Assembly (NCBI RefSeq): GCF_027594865.1
Contig: NZ_CP089391.1
Location: 7,346,501-7,410,500 of the forward strand
DNA length: 64,000 nucleotides
Reading direction: 5' to 3'
DNA from: Bradyrhizobium xenonodulans
GTDB taxonomy: Bacteria; Pseudomonadota; Alphaproteobacteria; Rhizobiales; Xanthobacteraceae
The translations under genes were made by a program, and so were the position numbers. Shown piece by piece: positions 16,204 to 24,223 of this stretch (its first letter is position 1; the number at the start of each line of letters is the position of its first letter). Under the pieces are notes generated by a model, which worked only from the letters and a program-made list of their open reading frames with translations, was not told where the DNA came from and searched no databases.

Positions 16204-17280
16204 GTGACCGACATCAGCGACATTCGCGAGATGAAAGCGCGTATTATTGTGTTTGGAGTCGGTGGCGCCGGAGGCAATGCCGTCAACAACATGATCGCGG
16301 CCGGGCTGGAAGGCGTCGACTTCGTCGTCGCCAATACCGACGCACAAGCACTCAGCATGTCCAAGGCCAAGCGCCTCATCCAGTTAGGCACAAAGGTGAC
16401 CGAAGGCCTTGGCGCCGGCTCGAACTCCAAAGTAGGGTGCGCCGCGGCCGAAGAGGCAGTTCATGCGATCCAGGATCATTTGACCGGCGCAAACATGGTG
16501 TTCGTTACCGCTGGCATGGGCGGCGGTACGGGAACTGGGGCGGCGCCTGTTATAGCCAGGATCGCGCGTGAACTTGGCATTCTCACCATCGGCGTCGTCA
16601 GCAAGCCCTTCGACTTCGAGGGCCAGCGCCGTATGCGCGTTGCTGAAGCGGGCATTGCGGAACTGCTGAACGCGGTTGACACCCTGCTGATCATCCCAAA
16701 CCAGAATCTGCTCCGAGTGGCCAATGAGAAGACCACATTTAGCGATGCCTTCGCCATCGCCGATCAAGTTCTCTATTCGGGTGTGGCCTGCATCAGCGAC
16801 CTTATAGTCAAAGAAGGTTTGATCAATCTCGATTTTGCCGACGTTCTCTCCGTCATGCGCGAGAAGGGCAAAGCCATGATGGGCGGGGGTGAGGCTTCTG
16901 GCGAGAAGCGCGTGCTCACCGCCGCTATGGCCGCGATCTCCAATCCATTGATCGAGGCCCCCTCGATCAAGCGCGCCAGTGGCCTCATAATCTCGATCAC
17001 CGGCGGCAAGGACCTGACGCTATTCGAGGTCGACGAAGCTGCTAGCCGCATTCGCGAAGGAGCCGACCCGGACGCTAACGTCATCGTCGGCGCCACTTTC
17101 GATGAACGGCTGCAGGGTCTCGTCCGTGTCTCGGTAGTGGCGACTGGCATCGATAATCTGGACTCGGCGAATAAGCCCATTGCTGGGACAAGCATCTCCC
17201 AACTACCAAATGATTCGAAGTCGCACTTCGATGCAGCAATGTTGAATCCAACGAGGATGCGGCAAGCGGTTCAGGCTTGA
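16204..17280 (+). CDS. Accessory FtsZ-like protein lacking the C-terminal tail
   Basis: A tubulin-like GTPase of 358 aa. The nucleotide-binding core is complete: [27 protein letters not shown], signature [31 protein letters not shown], and the T7 loop NLDFADV with its GTP-hydrolysing Asp. The following domain reads to [16 protein letters not shown], but the protein then ends soon after VATGI. It lacks the long linker and the terminal peptide that binds FtsA and ZipA-type partners. Alphaproteobacterial housekeeping FtsZ is usually well over 500 aa. The GTG start at 16204 follows GTGAGGTAAAA. It could modulate division in bacteroids; that is speculative. Confidence 0.88.
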   Translation: MTDISDIREMKARIIVFGVGGAGGNAVNNMIAAGLEGVDFVVANTDAQALSMSKAKRLIQLGTKVTEGLGAGSNSKVGCAAAEEAVHAIQDHLTGANMVFVTAGMGGGTGTGAAPVIARIARELGILTIGVVSKPFDFEGQRRMRVAEAGIAELLNAVDTLLIIPNQNLLRVANEKTTFSDAFAIADQVLYSGVACISDLIVKEGLINLDFADVLSVMREKGKAMMGGGEASGEKRVLTAAMAAISNPLIEAPSIKRASGLIISITGGKDLTLFEVDEAASRIREGADPDANVIVGATFDERLQGLVRVSVVATGIDNLDSANKPIAGTSISQLPNDSKSHFDAAMLNPTRMRQAVQA

Positions 17281-17472
17281 ATGATTCTGACCGCGTTGTA
17301 CTGCGTGAGTTTCTGCTCACCTCTACAACCGACTGCAGGAGAATTTCGGAATCAAGTTTCGATCCCATGCGGAATGGAATCGCAGGGATCCCCAGATGGA
17401 CGTTGTATCGACAGCCGGCGTTGACGCTAAGCCAGAACGAAAATCGGAAACGTCCAGCTTTCCTCATGCACC
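17281..17472. other. No gene seen downstream of ftsZ-like gene
   Basis: Short intergenic DNA with only chance frames. Confidence 0.4.
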
Positions 17473-17700
17473 TCAAATCGACAGACAACGAGTGCCGATC
17501 GCAGGGTCTTGTCCATCGCAACGTAGGCGCGCGTTCATGCGGGGTCCTTCTTCAAGATCGACCGTGACCAGAACATAGGGGGAGGTCTGGATTGAAAACT
17601 GGCAGGAAGGCAGGATGCGTTCGCGTCCAGCTATGGACGTTTCCCCGGATGCTTCGATCCAGTCGAATTGCGTTGAAAGGCAGACATCGCACACTGGGCG
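17473..17700 (-). pseudogene. DUF35 OB-fold protein relic
   Basis: The minus strand reads VCDVCLSTQFDWIEASG and, later in the same frame, PYVLVTVDLEEGPRMNARLR, both typical of zinc-ribbon/OB-fold DUF35 proteins that accompany thiolases. The expected middle (HSWTRTHPAFLPVFNPDLP) is present but in another frame, so two compensating indels have scrambled about 25 residues. No start and no partner thiolase are present. Confidence 0.55.
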
Positions 17701-17868
17701 TGGCTACCCCTCCGGGCGCTGAATAGATTCCCGCTGGAGCCAACCGCGACGATAGCTAAAATCCCGACGACGTATGCCGGACGACGTTCACGGAAATGAC
17801 CGCGAAAGGCGACCAGTGAGAGGCGCCGAAGCGCAGTGGCCTCAACAATGCTTTGATGCGCACCTGAG

Positions 17869-17905
17869 AGAAGCCCCGCCCGGCAGACCGGACGGGGCTT
17901 TTTGG
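17869..17905 (+). terminator. Rho-independent terminator, left repeat copy
   Basis: AGCCCCGCCCGG, CAGA, CCGGACGGGGCT then TTTTT forms a strong GC stem followed by a T run on the plus strand, just 3' of the minus-strand DUF736 gene. It can end transcription from the ftsZ side and may act in both directions. The equivalent is at 22622-22656. Confidence 0.75.
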
Positions 17906-17910
17906 CGACC

Positions 17911-18231
17911 TCAGTCGCCGTTCTTACGGGGCCGGGACCAGATCAGGCTGAAGCCGTCGCCGTCCTCGTCGTTGAACAGGTTCGCGTAGATCGGTGCGTT
18001 GAACGAGGGGTCGTCGAGCTTGAGCGAGAGATAGTCGCGGCCCTCCTCGGAGCGCTTCGACCAGGCGGCCCCGATCTCGGCCCGGCCGACGAAGACGCGG
18101 TGGCTCGGGGCGTTCTCGTTGGTGCGGTTGGCCTCGGGCACGATGCGGACGCCCTTGGTCTGGAGGCTGAGGGTGACGATCTCGCCCTGGAAGTCGCTGC
18201 CGATCTTCTTGAAAGAACCGATGGTAGCCAT
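17911..18231 (-). CDS. DUF736 family protein (left copy)
   Basis: A 106-aa DUF736 protein of unknown function, common in alphaproteobacterial plasmids and ICEs: MATIGSFKKIGSDFQGEIVT, LSLQTKGVRIVPEANRTNEN, GRAEIGAAWSKRSEEGRDYL, SLKLDDPSFNAPIYANLFND. The ATG at 18231 follows AGCAAGGAGAAGTAAC, a good ribosome-binding site. It differs from the copy at 22664 by one residue near the C-terminus (SRPRK versus SRSRK). It has a long structured leader. Confidence 0.9.
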   Translation of the reverse strand: MATIGSFKKIGSDFQGEIVTLSLQTKGVRIVPEANRTNENAPSHRVFVGRAEIGAAWSKRSEEGRDYLSLKLDDPSFNAPIYANLFNDEDGDGFSLIWSRPRKNGD

Positions 18232-18413
18232 GTTACTTCTCCTTGCTGTTTCGAGCCGCGACCACCGCGGCCTCGATGGCGATCTACAGGCCGAAGACGA
18301 TCGACGACGCACCCGCCCGCGGGCCGTAGCGCAGCGGAGGACGCCAGCGGGGCGACTTTCTTGCCGCGCGAGGAATGGGCGTAGCCCAGGGGAAGAAAGT
18401 CGAGCCGCTGGCG
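18232..18413 (-). promoter_or_regulatory. Structured leader of the DUF736 gene (family 2), left copy
   Basis: Near the start codon is a hairpin GCCGCG-ACCAC-CGCGGC (18255-18271). Farther upstream a 21-bp inverted repeat (18342-18362 with 18393-18413, two mismatches) encloses a small hairpin GGGC-GTA-GCCC. Between them lies GGGCCGTAGCGCAGCGGAGG (18321-18340). The DUF2493 gene at 25156 has the same three parts in the same order. Confidence 0.65.
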
Positions 18414-18793
18414 TTGCGTTCAGGCGATCGAGGCGCAGCCGCTCTTCGGCCAGATCGAGCCATCAAGAGGCCAGGTGGTCCGTGCGCTGAACAGCAACCC
18501 CAGAGAAGTTGTGGCGCCGCTCGGTTGGGCTGCACAAGAGGTCGCTGCGCTCAGGCGTAGAGTTGGAAGCAAAAGCGAAGAAAAGGGCCAACGCGACTGC
18601 CGTGAACCAGCCGCGATGAGACGCCCCCTGGCTGGCCTGCCTTCCGCCGGGAGGTCAGGTGCCGGGTGCCAAGCCTTCGAGAACGCCGCGACTATCTCTC
18701 GCTCAAGCTCATCGACCCAACCAACGCTTGGACCTGAGCGGCCTCAGCGTCGAGACCCAAGGATCATTCCTTTCGCGTCTCGGCCGAGAGGGG
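18414..18793. other. Gene-free part of the left repeat
   Basis: About 380 bp identical to 23167-23546. No frame resembles a known family on either strand. Confidence 0.45.
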
Positions 18794-19157
18794 CTACTGA
18801 TGTTCCTCCAGCAAAGCCTCGCCCAATGCCGGAGACTCGGCAAAGCTGGTTATCCGTCTCCACGCCATGCCGGCGATGGCAAAGGCGCCGGTCCAGCTGA
18901 AGATATCCTGCCAAAGTGAGGATGGCATCGCGATTTGCGACAGGCCATGGGCGAGGTGATAGCCCGCGACAGCCGCCGGGACGGTGAACGCTGCGGCAAT
19001 CACCGCGCGCACGAAGCTGGATCGAGCCCAGATCAAGGCGGTTTGACCGATGAGAACGACCACGGCGCCGGCAAGAATTGCGACCAGAGCTGCCGAGGCA
19101 ATGCTTGCCCCAGCGTGAACAGCCACCAATCCTGCGGAAAACGCAACGAAATATGGC
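18794..19157 (-). pseudogene. Truncated membrane protein gene (left repeat copy)
   Basis: The frame encodes the last roughly 120 residues of the membrane protein intact at 23547-23993 (YFVAFSAGLVAVHAGASI to EALLEEHQ). It lacks the first part because the repeat ends at 19157. Upstream DNA in the same frame belongs to the hipB operator region. Not functional as it stands. Confidence 0.8.
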
Positions 19158-19174
19158 CGCTTCAACCCATTCAA

Positions 19175-19270
19175 TGTCGTCGAACGGCAACATCTTTCCG
19201 TGTCGTCGTTCGCCGACATTTCATATTGTCGCCGAACGCTGACATATGGTAATGTAGGCGAACGTCGACA
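19175..19270. promoter_or_regulatory. Four phased HipB operators
   Basis: Four 18-bp imperfect palindromes start at 19175, 19201, 19227 and 19253, exactly 26 bp apart: TGTCGTCGAACGGCAACA, TGTCGTCGTTCGCCGACA, TGTCGCCGAACGCTGACA and TGTAGGCGAACGTCGACA. The last ends 13 bp before the hipB start at 19284. The E. coli hipBA operon also has four HipB operators, with a different sequence. Confidence 0.88.
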
Positions 19271-19283
19271 TTCTAGGCGCACT

Positions 19284-19571
19284 ATGCTTGTACGCACATC
19301 CACCGATCTCGGGGCCATCATTCGAGACAGGCGCAAACGACTCAAGCTCGACCAGTCGAGCTTCGCCAAGCGTATTGGTGTCAGCCGTCAGTGGGTCATC
19401 GAAGTCGAACATGGCCACGCACGCGCCGAACTCGGCCTGGTGCTCCGCGCTCTTGACGCTCTCGGTATCAGCCTGGACGCAAACAGTGAACAATCCAACA
19501 GCCGCAGTTCAGAAAAGTCCGGCGTCGATATCAACGCAATCGTGGCCAAAGCCAAGAAGAGGAGGGCATGA
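19284..19571 (+). CDS. hipB: HipB-like antitoxin/repressor (operon 2)
   Basis: A 95-aa XRE protein: TDLGAIIRDRRKRLKLDQSS, FAKRIGVSRQWVIEVEHGHARAELGLVLRALDALGISL, then a charged tail (NAIVAKAKKRRA) that may reach into HipA. The ATG at 19284 lies 13 bp after the last operator. Its stop overlaps hipA (ATGA at 19568-19571). Expected to neutralise HipA and, with it, repress the operon. Confidence 0.9.
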   Translation: MLVRTSTDLGAIIRDRRKRLKLDQSSFAKRIGVSRQWVIEVEHGHARAELGLVLRALDALGISLDANSEQSNSRSSEKSGVDINAIVAKAKKRRA

Positions 19572-20851
19572 CAAACGAACTCGTGGCCCTCTTGGACGGG
19601 AAGGAAGTCGGCCGCGTGCATAACGACACGCGCAGCCGCCTTACCTTTGTCTATGACACCAATTGGCGCGAAGCGAGGGGCGCGTATCCGATTTCGCTCT
19701 CCATGCCACTCGCGGCCGAGGAGCACGGTCCCGCCGCTGTGCAAGCCTTTCTATGGGGACTTCTGCCGGACAACGAGCGCGTCCTCGATCGTTGGGCCAA
19801 GAAATTTCAGGTCTCGGCCCGCAACGTGTTTGCTCTGATTTCCCATGTCGGCGAGGATTGCGCCGGCGCCATTCAGTTCGTCACCCCCGATCGTTTGAAG
19901 GTATTACAAAGCGGTGCGGACGACAAAGTTGAATGGCTTGACGAAGCCGCGATTGCCAAACGTTTGCAAGCGTTGAGAGAGGATCACGCCGCATGGCGGT
20001 TGCCGCGCGATACGGGGCAATTCAGCCTCGCCGGGACTCAACCGAAAACTGCGCTGCTCCTGCAAAAAGACCGATGGGGAATTCCCTCTGGACGAATCCC
20101 GACAACTCATATCTTGAAACCCCCGACCGGCCATTTCGACGGCCATGCCGAGAACGAACATATCTGCCTCAATCTTGCACGCAATCTCGGCTTACCCGTC
20201 GCCGAAACTAAGGTCATGCGATTTGAGAAAGAAATCGCCATTGTCGTCGAACGCTATGACCGGCAATTCAGCGGCAATGACGTCGTTCGTGTCCATCAAG
20301 AGGACATCTGCCAAGCACGCGGCATCATGCCAACTAAGAAGTACCAAAGCGAGGGCGGACCAGCCCCCGCCGACATTATCGAACTCCTACGCACCTACTC
20401 CACCAATAGCGTGGATGACCTAGATACTTTCATCGATGCCCTCGGCTTCAACTGGCTCATCGGCGGTACCGATGCACACGCCAAGAATTACTCGCTGCTC
20501 CTCGCCAGCGGCCCTACAGTGCGACTTGCGCCGCTCTACGATATCGCCAGCATCCTTCCCTATAACGATGTCGAGTTTCAGAAAATGAAGCTCGCGATGA
20601 AGATCGGCGGCGAATACAAGCTTAGCCAGATTGGTGCGCGCGAATGGCAGAAGTTCGCCCGCGAAACCCGCCTCGACGCCGACAAAATGATTGCCGGATT
20701 GAATTCTCTGGCTGAGTTGCTTCCCGACAATGTAACCGATGTCTGCGCTACCGCGGAAGCGGAGGGGCTCGACAATACCATAATCAAGCGCTTGGCCACG
20801 AAGTTGATCGATCGAGCCAAGGAATGCCAACGCGTTCTGAGTGGCTCCTAG
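19568..20851 (+). CDS. hipA: HipA-family kinase toxin (operon 2)
   Basis: An intact 427-aa HipA-type Ser/Thr kinase. Visible parts: N-terminal domain with YPISLSMPL; LWGLLPDNERVL; the activation-loop region in GQFSLAGTQPKTALLL; catalytic loop FNWLIGGTDAHAKNYSLLL with its Asp; metal-binding Asp in LAPLYDIASILPY. The length is typical. It is coupled to hipB by a 4-bp overlap. The locus lies between the two copies of a 1.26-kb direct repeat, where a toxin-antitoxin pair would stabilise the segment. Confidence 0.92.
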   Translation: MTNELVALLDGKEVGRVHNDTRSRLTFVYDTNWREARGAYPISLSMPLAAEEHGPAAVQAFLWGLLPDNERVLDRWAKKFQVSARNVFALISHVGEDCAGAIQFVTPDRLKVLQSGADDKVEWLDEAAIAKRLQALREDHAAWRLPRDTGQFSLAGTQPKTALLLQKDRWGIPSGRIPTTHILKPPTGHFDGHAENEHICLNLARNLGLPVAETKVMRFEKEIAIVVERYDRQFSGNDVVRVHQEDICQARGIMPTKKYQSEGGPAPADIIELLRTYSTNSVDDLDTFIDALGFNWLIGGTDAHAKNYSLLLASGPTVRLAPLYDIASILPYNDVEFQKMKLAMKIGGEYKLSQIGAREWQKFARETRLDADKMIAGLNSLAELLPDNVTDVCATAEAEGLDNTIIKRLATKLIDRAKECQRVLSGS

Positions 20852-20945
20852 TAGAAGGCGTTCCTCATCCCTAATGCCAGCCACAAACCGTTCGGCGTTC
20901 TGCGCCCACGCGTCGCCGCCGGAAGCCGCCTCTAGCTGAAGGCGG

Positions 20946-21356
20946 CTATTTGTTCTTGTGCTTGGGGCGCAGCAATTCGCGATAGCCGCCTCGCATCAAT
21001 GCGAGGCCGCTCTGCACGAGGCGAATTGTACGATTGCGCAGATCGTGCGTTTTCCAGGCACGATCGGGGATGCGCTTCTTGCCGAATAGAGCTTCGGCAA
21101 TGATCCGATACGTGCCACCGGCGTCATGGGCATCGAGCGCCTGAATGGCGGCGCGCAGCCGTTCGCATCTCTGTTTTGACAATCCGTGAGAGGCGGGACC
21201 GACAGCGCGTTCATTCATCGCGCGCCACAGCCGCTGCGCTGCAAGGGCGCGCGCGTCGAAATCGCGGTCGAATTCCAATTGAACTGCGTAATTGGCGCTG
21301 GCGGCTGGCAGATCCTTCAGCCAGACTCGATGCTCTACGACGCCTATCCGTAGCAC
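20946..21356 (-). CDS. DUF2285 part of an FseA-like activator (copy B)
   Basis: Homologue of 10399-10908: DRDFDARALAAQRLWRAMNE, LSKQRCERLRAAIQALDAHD, GTYRIIAEALFGKKRIPDRAWKTHDLRNRTIRLVQSGLALMRGGYRELLRP. A GTG at 21356 gives 136 aa, but the open homologous frame reaches back to about 21537 (FAHDPQISFEEQVVIWAPEVLPTVV) with no ATG. A +1 shift from the DUF6499 gene is the likely way to make the full protein. Unlike copy A, no AlpA or repA gene follows; hipA converges on it instead. Confidence 0.83.
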   Translation of the reverse strand: MLRIGVVEHRVWLKDLPAASANYAVQLEFDRDFDARALAAQRLWRAMNERAVGPASHGLSKQRCERLRAAIQALDAHDAGGTYRIIAEALFGKKRIPDRAWKTHDLRNRTIRLVQSGLALMRGGYRELLRPKHKNK

Positions 21357-21520
21357 AGCGTGCCAGCCATCGGAGGCACGCCGCGCCCGGCCAGCAGCAA
21401 GATCGAGCAGTAGCTGAAGAGAGCTGTCCCCACTGACCGTCGACGCGATCGCCGCGATTGGAACGACCGTCGGCAGAACCTCAGGCGCCCAAATGACGAC
21501 CTGTTCCTCGAAGGATATCT

Positions 21521-21561
21521 GCGGGTCATGGGCGAAAGCAGATGCCCCACCTCCTCCTGAA
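21521..21561 (-). promoter_or_regulatory. Predicted +1 programmed frameshift site, copy B
   Basis: Same arrangement as at 10971-11011: SD-like TTCAGGAGGAGGTGGGG, then TGC TTT CGC CCA TGA, with the DUF2285 frame +1. TTT is at 21535-21537 and TGA at 21526-21528. Only one base of the 41-nt block differs from copy A. Confidence 0.75.
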
Positions 21562-21720
21562 CTCCGGAGATACTTCGCCGTCCGGGCTGTTCCTCACAGT
21601 CTCTTCGTAGTCGCGTTCGTAGTCTTTGTTTCGGCGAAGAAATTCCCAGGCGATGTCGGTTCTTTCAGCGTCCTGTAGGCTCTTGTACGAATCCGGCGAC
21701 CGCCAGTCGAATGTCGGCAT
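21526..21720 (-). CDS. DUF6499 part of an FseA-like activator (copy B)
   Basis: A 64-aa domain, the same length as copy A: MPTFDWRSPDSYKSLQDAER, TDIAWEFLRRNKDYERDYEE, ending RRRWGICFRP. About two thirds of residues match copy A, so the two switches are old paralogues or came from different elements, unlike the recently duplicated 1.26-kb repeat beside it. Confidence 0.85.
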   Translation of the reverse strand: MPTFDWRSPDSYKSLQDAERTDIAWEFLRRNKDYERDYEETVRNSPDGEVSPEFRRRWGICFRP

Positions 21721-21782
21721 TGCTTACGCCCCTTTGTCCAGTCGGATAACAAGGATTGCGCCGCAATAATTCTGATCGATTG

Positions 21783-21835
21783 GGTTGTAGGAAGTCCTTA
21801 CTTTGGCACCACGCGATGCTCTAAAGTGACCACCA
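21783..21835 (-). promoter_or_regulatory. Conserved upstream block of fseA-like genes, copy B
   Basis: GGTTGTAGGAAGTCCTTACT, TTGGCACCACGCGATGC and GTGACCACC on the plus strand, matching 11231-11283 in sequence and in distance to the DUF6499 start. Confidence 0.55.
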
Positions 21836-21887
21836 ACGAGGAGAAGAAGATCGTGTTCTTGAGAAACACTTCACCGGTGAGATTTTC

Positions 21888-22160
21888 CTAATTTGACCCG
21901 GCACCGCGCAAGAAACGTCCCTGTTCGGTAGCCCACTTAGCGCGCTTAAGATGAGACAGGTATGCATTTCGCGCGCGATCAGGTTCGCGCTCCGGATCGA
22001 TATGCAACACTATTCGCGCGACCTCCCGCCAGTCGGCCCCTTCGCTTTCGGCTTGCAAAAGGCGCGTGTACGTCACGACGTGCTCCTCGTCATAAACCGT
22101 CAGAGCTTGATCGGTGGGGGCAGCGTCGGCGACGTCGGGATCGAGCGGCGGCTTCCTCAT
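21888..22160 (-). CDS. Stand-alone DUF2285 protein, QseM-like antiactivator (copy B)
   Basis: A 90-aa protein with PPLDPDVADAAPTDQALTVYDEEHVVTYTRLL, GADWREVARIVLHIDPEREPDRARNAYLSHLKRAKWATEQG. Same length and about 70% identical by eye to copy A. The ATG at 22160 is chosen because it aligns with the copy A start. Divergent from the HTH gene at 22303. Confidence 0.8.
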   Translation of the reverse strand: MRKPPLDPDVADAAPTDQALTVYDEEHVVTYTRLLQAESEGADWREVARIVLHIDPEREPDRARNAYLSHLKRAKWATEQGRFLRGAGSN

Positions 22161-22255
22161 GAAACTCCACGCCTCAGATTTGACAAATTCTAACACGCCG
22201 GAAGGAGCAGAAGCGTAAAAATTTGGTCGTAGGCTTCCGCGCGAACGTTTTGTCG

Positions 22256-22280
22256 AGAATACTCCGTGGTGAAATACTCT
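22256..22280. promoter_or_regulatory. Repeat pair before the qseC-like gene, copy B
   Basis: AATACTC occurs at 22258-22264 and 22273-22279, 15 bp apart, 23 bp upstream of the HTH start at 22303. Possible operator; it differs from the inverted repeat of copy A. Confidence 0.4.
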
Positions 22281-22302
22281 TCAAGGACGTGCCGTCTCGC
22301 GT

Positions 22303-22554
22303 ATGGATATACGCGGGATACTTGCAATCAATTTGCGCAAGCTACGACAAGCTCGCGGCTTGTCGCAGGAGGAATTGGCACATCGAGCAGAAATTGACCG
22401 CACCTATATCAGCGCACTCGAACGGAGCGTCTATGCGGCCGGCATCGACGTTGTCGACCGGCTGGCGCGCAGTTTGGGAGTCGAAGCAGCAGACCTGTTG
22501 ACACGGCCGCCAGGCGCAGGCGCCAAGAAAAAGACGCGCGGACAGACTGAATAG
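22303..22554 (+). CDS. XRE-family HTH regulator, QseC-like (copy B)
   Basis: An 83-aa HTH protein: MDIRGILAINLRKLRQARGLSQEELAHRAEIDRTYISALERSVYAAGIDVVDRLARSLGVEAADLL plus a basic tail. Homologous to 11709-11939 and placed in the same way, divergent from the QseM-like gene. A terminator follows at 22622-22656. Confidence 0.82.
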   Translation: MDIRGILAINLRKLRQARGLSQEELAHRAEIDRTYISALERSVYAAGIDVVDRLARSLGVEAADLLTRPPGAGAKKKTRGQTE

Positions 22555-22621
22555 CCCAATACCGGCCGAGCGGCTGGAATCAGTATTGACAGGTCCGCAC
22601 GGCCGGAGGGGCGCTTAATTG

Positions 22622-22656
22622 AAAAGCCCCGCCCGGCGAACCGGGCGAGGCTTTTT
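22622..22656 (+). terminator. Rho-independent terminator after qseC-like copy B
   Basis: AAGCCCCGCCCGG, CGAA, CCGGGCGAGGCT then TTTTT: strong stem, tetraloop and T run on the plus strand, 70 bp after the HTH gene and facing the DUF736 gene. Confidence 0.8.
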
Positions 22657-22663
22657 GGCGACC

Positions 22664-22984
22664 TCAGTCGCCGTTCTTACGGGACCGGGACCAGATCAGG
22701 CTGAAGCCGTCGCCGTCCTCGTCGTTGAACAGGTTCGCGTAGATCGGTGCGTTGAACGAGGGGTCGTCGAGCTTGAGCGAGAGATAGTCGCGGCCCTCCT
22801 CGGAGCGCTTCGACCAGGCGGCCCCGATCTCGGCCCGGCCGACGAAGACGCGGTGGCTCGGGGCGTTCTCGTTGGTGCGGTTGGCCTCGGGCACGATGCG
22901 GACGCCCTTGGTCTGGAGGCTGAGGGTGACGATCTCGCCCTGGAAGTCGCTGCCGATCTTCTTGAAAGAACCGATGGTAGCCAT
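22664..22984 (-). CDS. DUF736 family protein (right copy)
   Basis: A 106-aa protein identical to 17911-18231 except for SRSRKNGD at the C-terminus. Same ribosome-binding site and leader. It is followed upstream by the membrane protein and DUF2493 genes on the same strand, the context usual for DUF736 in integrative elements. Function unknown. Confidence 0.9.
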   Translation of the reverse strand: MATIGSFKKIGSDFQGEIVTLSLQTKGVRIVPEANRTNENAPSHRVFVGRAEIGAAWSKRSEEGRDYLSLKLDDPSFNAPIYANLFNDEDGDGFSLIWSRSRKNGD

Positions 22985-23166
22985 GTTACTTCTCCTTGCT
23001 GTTTCGAGCCGCGACCACCGCGGCCTCGATGGCGATCTACAGGCCGAAGACGATCGACGACGCACCCGCCCGCGGGCCGTAGCGCAGCGGAGGACGCCAG
23101 CGGGGCGACTTTCTTGCCGCGCGAGGAATGGGCGTAGCCCAGGGGAAGAAAGTCGAGCCGCTGGCG
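22985..23166 (-). promoter_or_regulatory. Structured leader of the DUF736 gene (family 2), right copy
   Basis: Same elements as at 18232-18413, shifted by 4753 bp: start-proximal GCCGCG/CGCGGC hairpin and the 21-bp imperfect inverted repeat 23095-23115 with 23146-23166. Confidence 0.65.
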
Positions 23167-23546
23167 TTGCGTTCAGGCGATCGAGGCGCAGCCGCTCTTC
23201 GGCCAGATCGAGCCATCAAGAGGCCAGGTGGTCCGTGCGCTGAACAGCAACCCCAGAGAAGTTGTGGCGCCGCTCGGTTGGGCTGCACAAGAGGTCGCTG
23301 CGCTCAGGCGTAGAGTTGGAAGCAAAAGCGAAGGAAAGGGCCAACGCGACTGCCGTGAACCAGCCGCGATGAGACGCCCCCTGGCTGGCCTGCCTTCCGC
23401 CGGGAGGTCAGGTGCCGGGTGCCAAGCCTTCGAGAACGCCGCGACTATCTCTCGCTCAAGCTCATCGACCCAACCAACGCTTGGACCTGAGCGGCCTCAG
23501 CGTCGAGACCCAAGGATCATTCCTTTCGCGTCTCGGCCGAGAGGGG
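23167..23546. other. Gene-free part of the right repeat
   Basis: About 380 bp with no supported gene; identical to 18414-18793. Confidence 0.45.
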
Positions 23547-23993
23547 CTACTGATGTTCCTCCAGCAAAGCCTCGCCCAATGCCGGAGGCTCGGCAAAGCT
23601 GGTTATCCGTCTCCACGCCATGCCGGCGATGGCAAAGGCGCCGGTCCAGCTGAAGATATCCTGCCAAAGTGAGGATGGCATCGCGATTTGCGACAGGCCA
23701 TGGGCGAGGTGATAGCCCGCGACAGCCGCCGGGACGGTGAACGCTGCGGCAATCACCGCGCGCACGAAGCTGGATCGAGCCCAGATCAAGGCGGTTTGAC
23801 CGATGAGAACGACCACGGCGCCGGCAAGAATTGCGACCAGAGCTGCCGAGGCAATGCTTGCCCCAGCGTGAACAGCCGCAAATCCTGCGGAAAACGCAAC
23901 GAAATATGGCAGCGCGTAGACAGCAAGGATGAGACCCAGCCAGCAGAACAGGCCGATGCCAAGCATATTGAGGGCGAGTGCGATGATAAGCAT
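23547..23993 (-). CDS. Small polytopic membrane protein, unknown function
   Basis: A 148-aa protein with at least four hydrophobic segments: LIIALALNMLGIGLFCWLGL, ALPYFVAFSAGFAAVHAGAS, SAALVAILAGAVVVLIGQTA and FVRAVIAAAFTVPAAVAGYH. Starts at the ATG at 23993. No catalytic motif seen and no family recognised. Lies between DUF736 and DUF2493. A 5'-truncated copy is at 18794-19157. Confidence 0.7.
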   Translation of the reverse strand: MLIIALALNMLGIGLFCWLGLILAVYALPYFVAFSAGFAAVHAGASIASAALVAILAGAVVVLIGQTALIWARSSFVRAVIAAAFTVPAAVAGYHLAHGLSQIAMPSSLWQDIFSWTGAFAIAGMAWRRITSFAEPPALGEALLEEHQ

Positions 23994-24223
23994 GGTGGTG
24001 GCTCCGCGACAAAAGACATGACGCATCGCGCCTTCCACCACCACGGCGCGACAAGAATAATAGCGCAGAATGCAGCGCTGTGCGAGTGCGTGACCTCGTT
24101 CGTCGAATCGGACAAGAACCGAAGCTTTCTGCTCGAGCGCTATACGGTCGCATCAGAGAATTTGCACTGATCTGCGCTGGCGAACTTGGTCCTCGACGAA
24201 GATGCGCCGATGGGCGACGGCGC

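Larger units (their letters stand above)
17897..19157. repeat. 1.26-kb direct repeat, left copy
   Basis: Nearly identical to 22650-23910 with a constant offset of 4753 bp; only a handful of single-base differences are visible. It carries the DUF736 gene, its leader and a truncated membrane-protein gene. It is cut abruptly at 19157, just before the hipB operators, so it looks like the secondary copy. Confidence 0.9.
22650..23910. repeat. 1.26-kb direct repeat, right copy
   Basis: Partner of 17897-19157. Here the membrane-protein gene is complete and the leader and gene order look natural, so this is probably the original copy. Confidence 0.9.
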
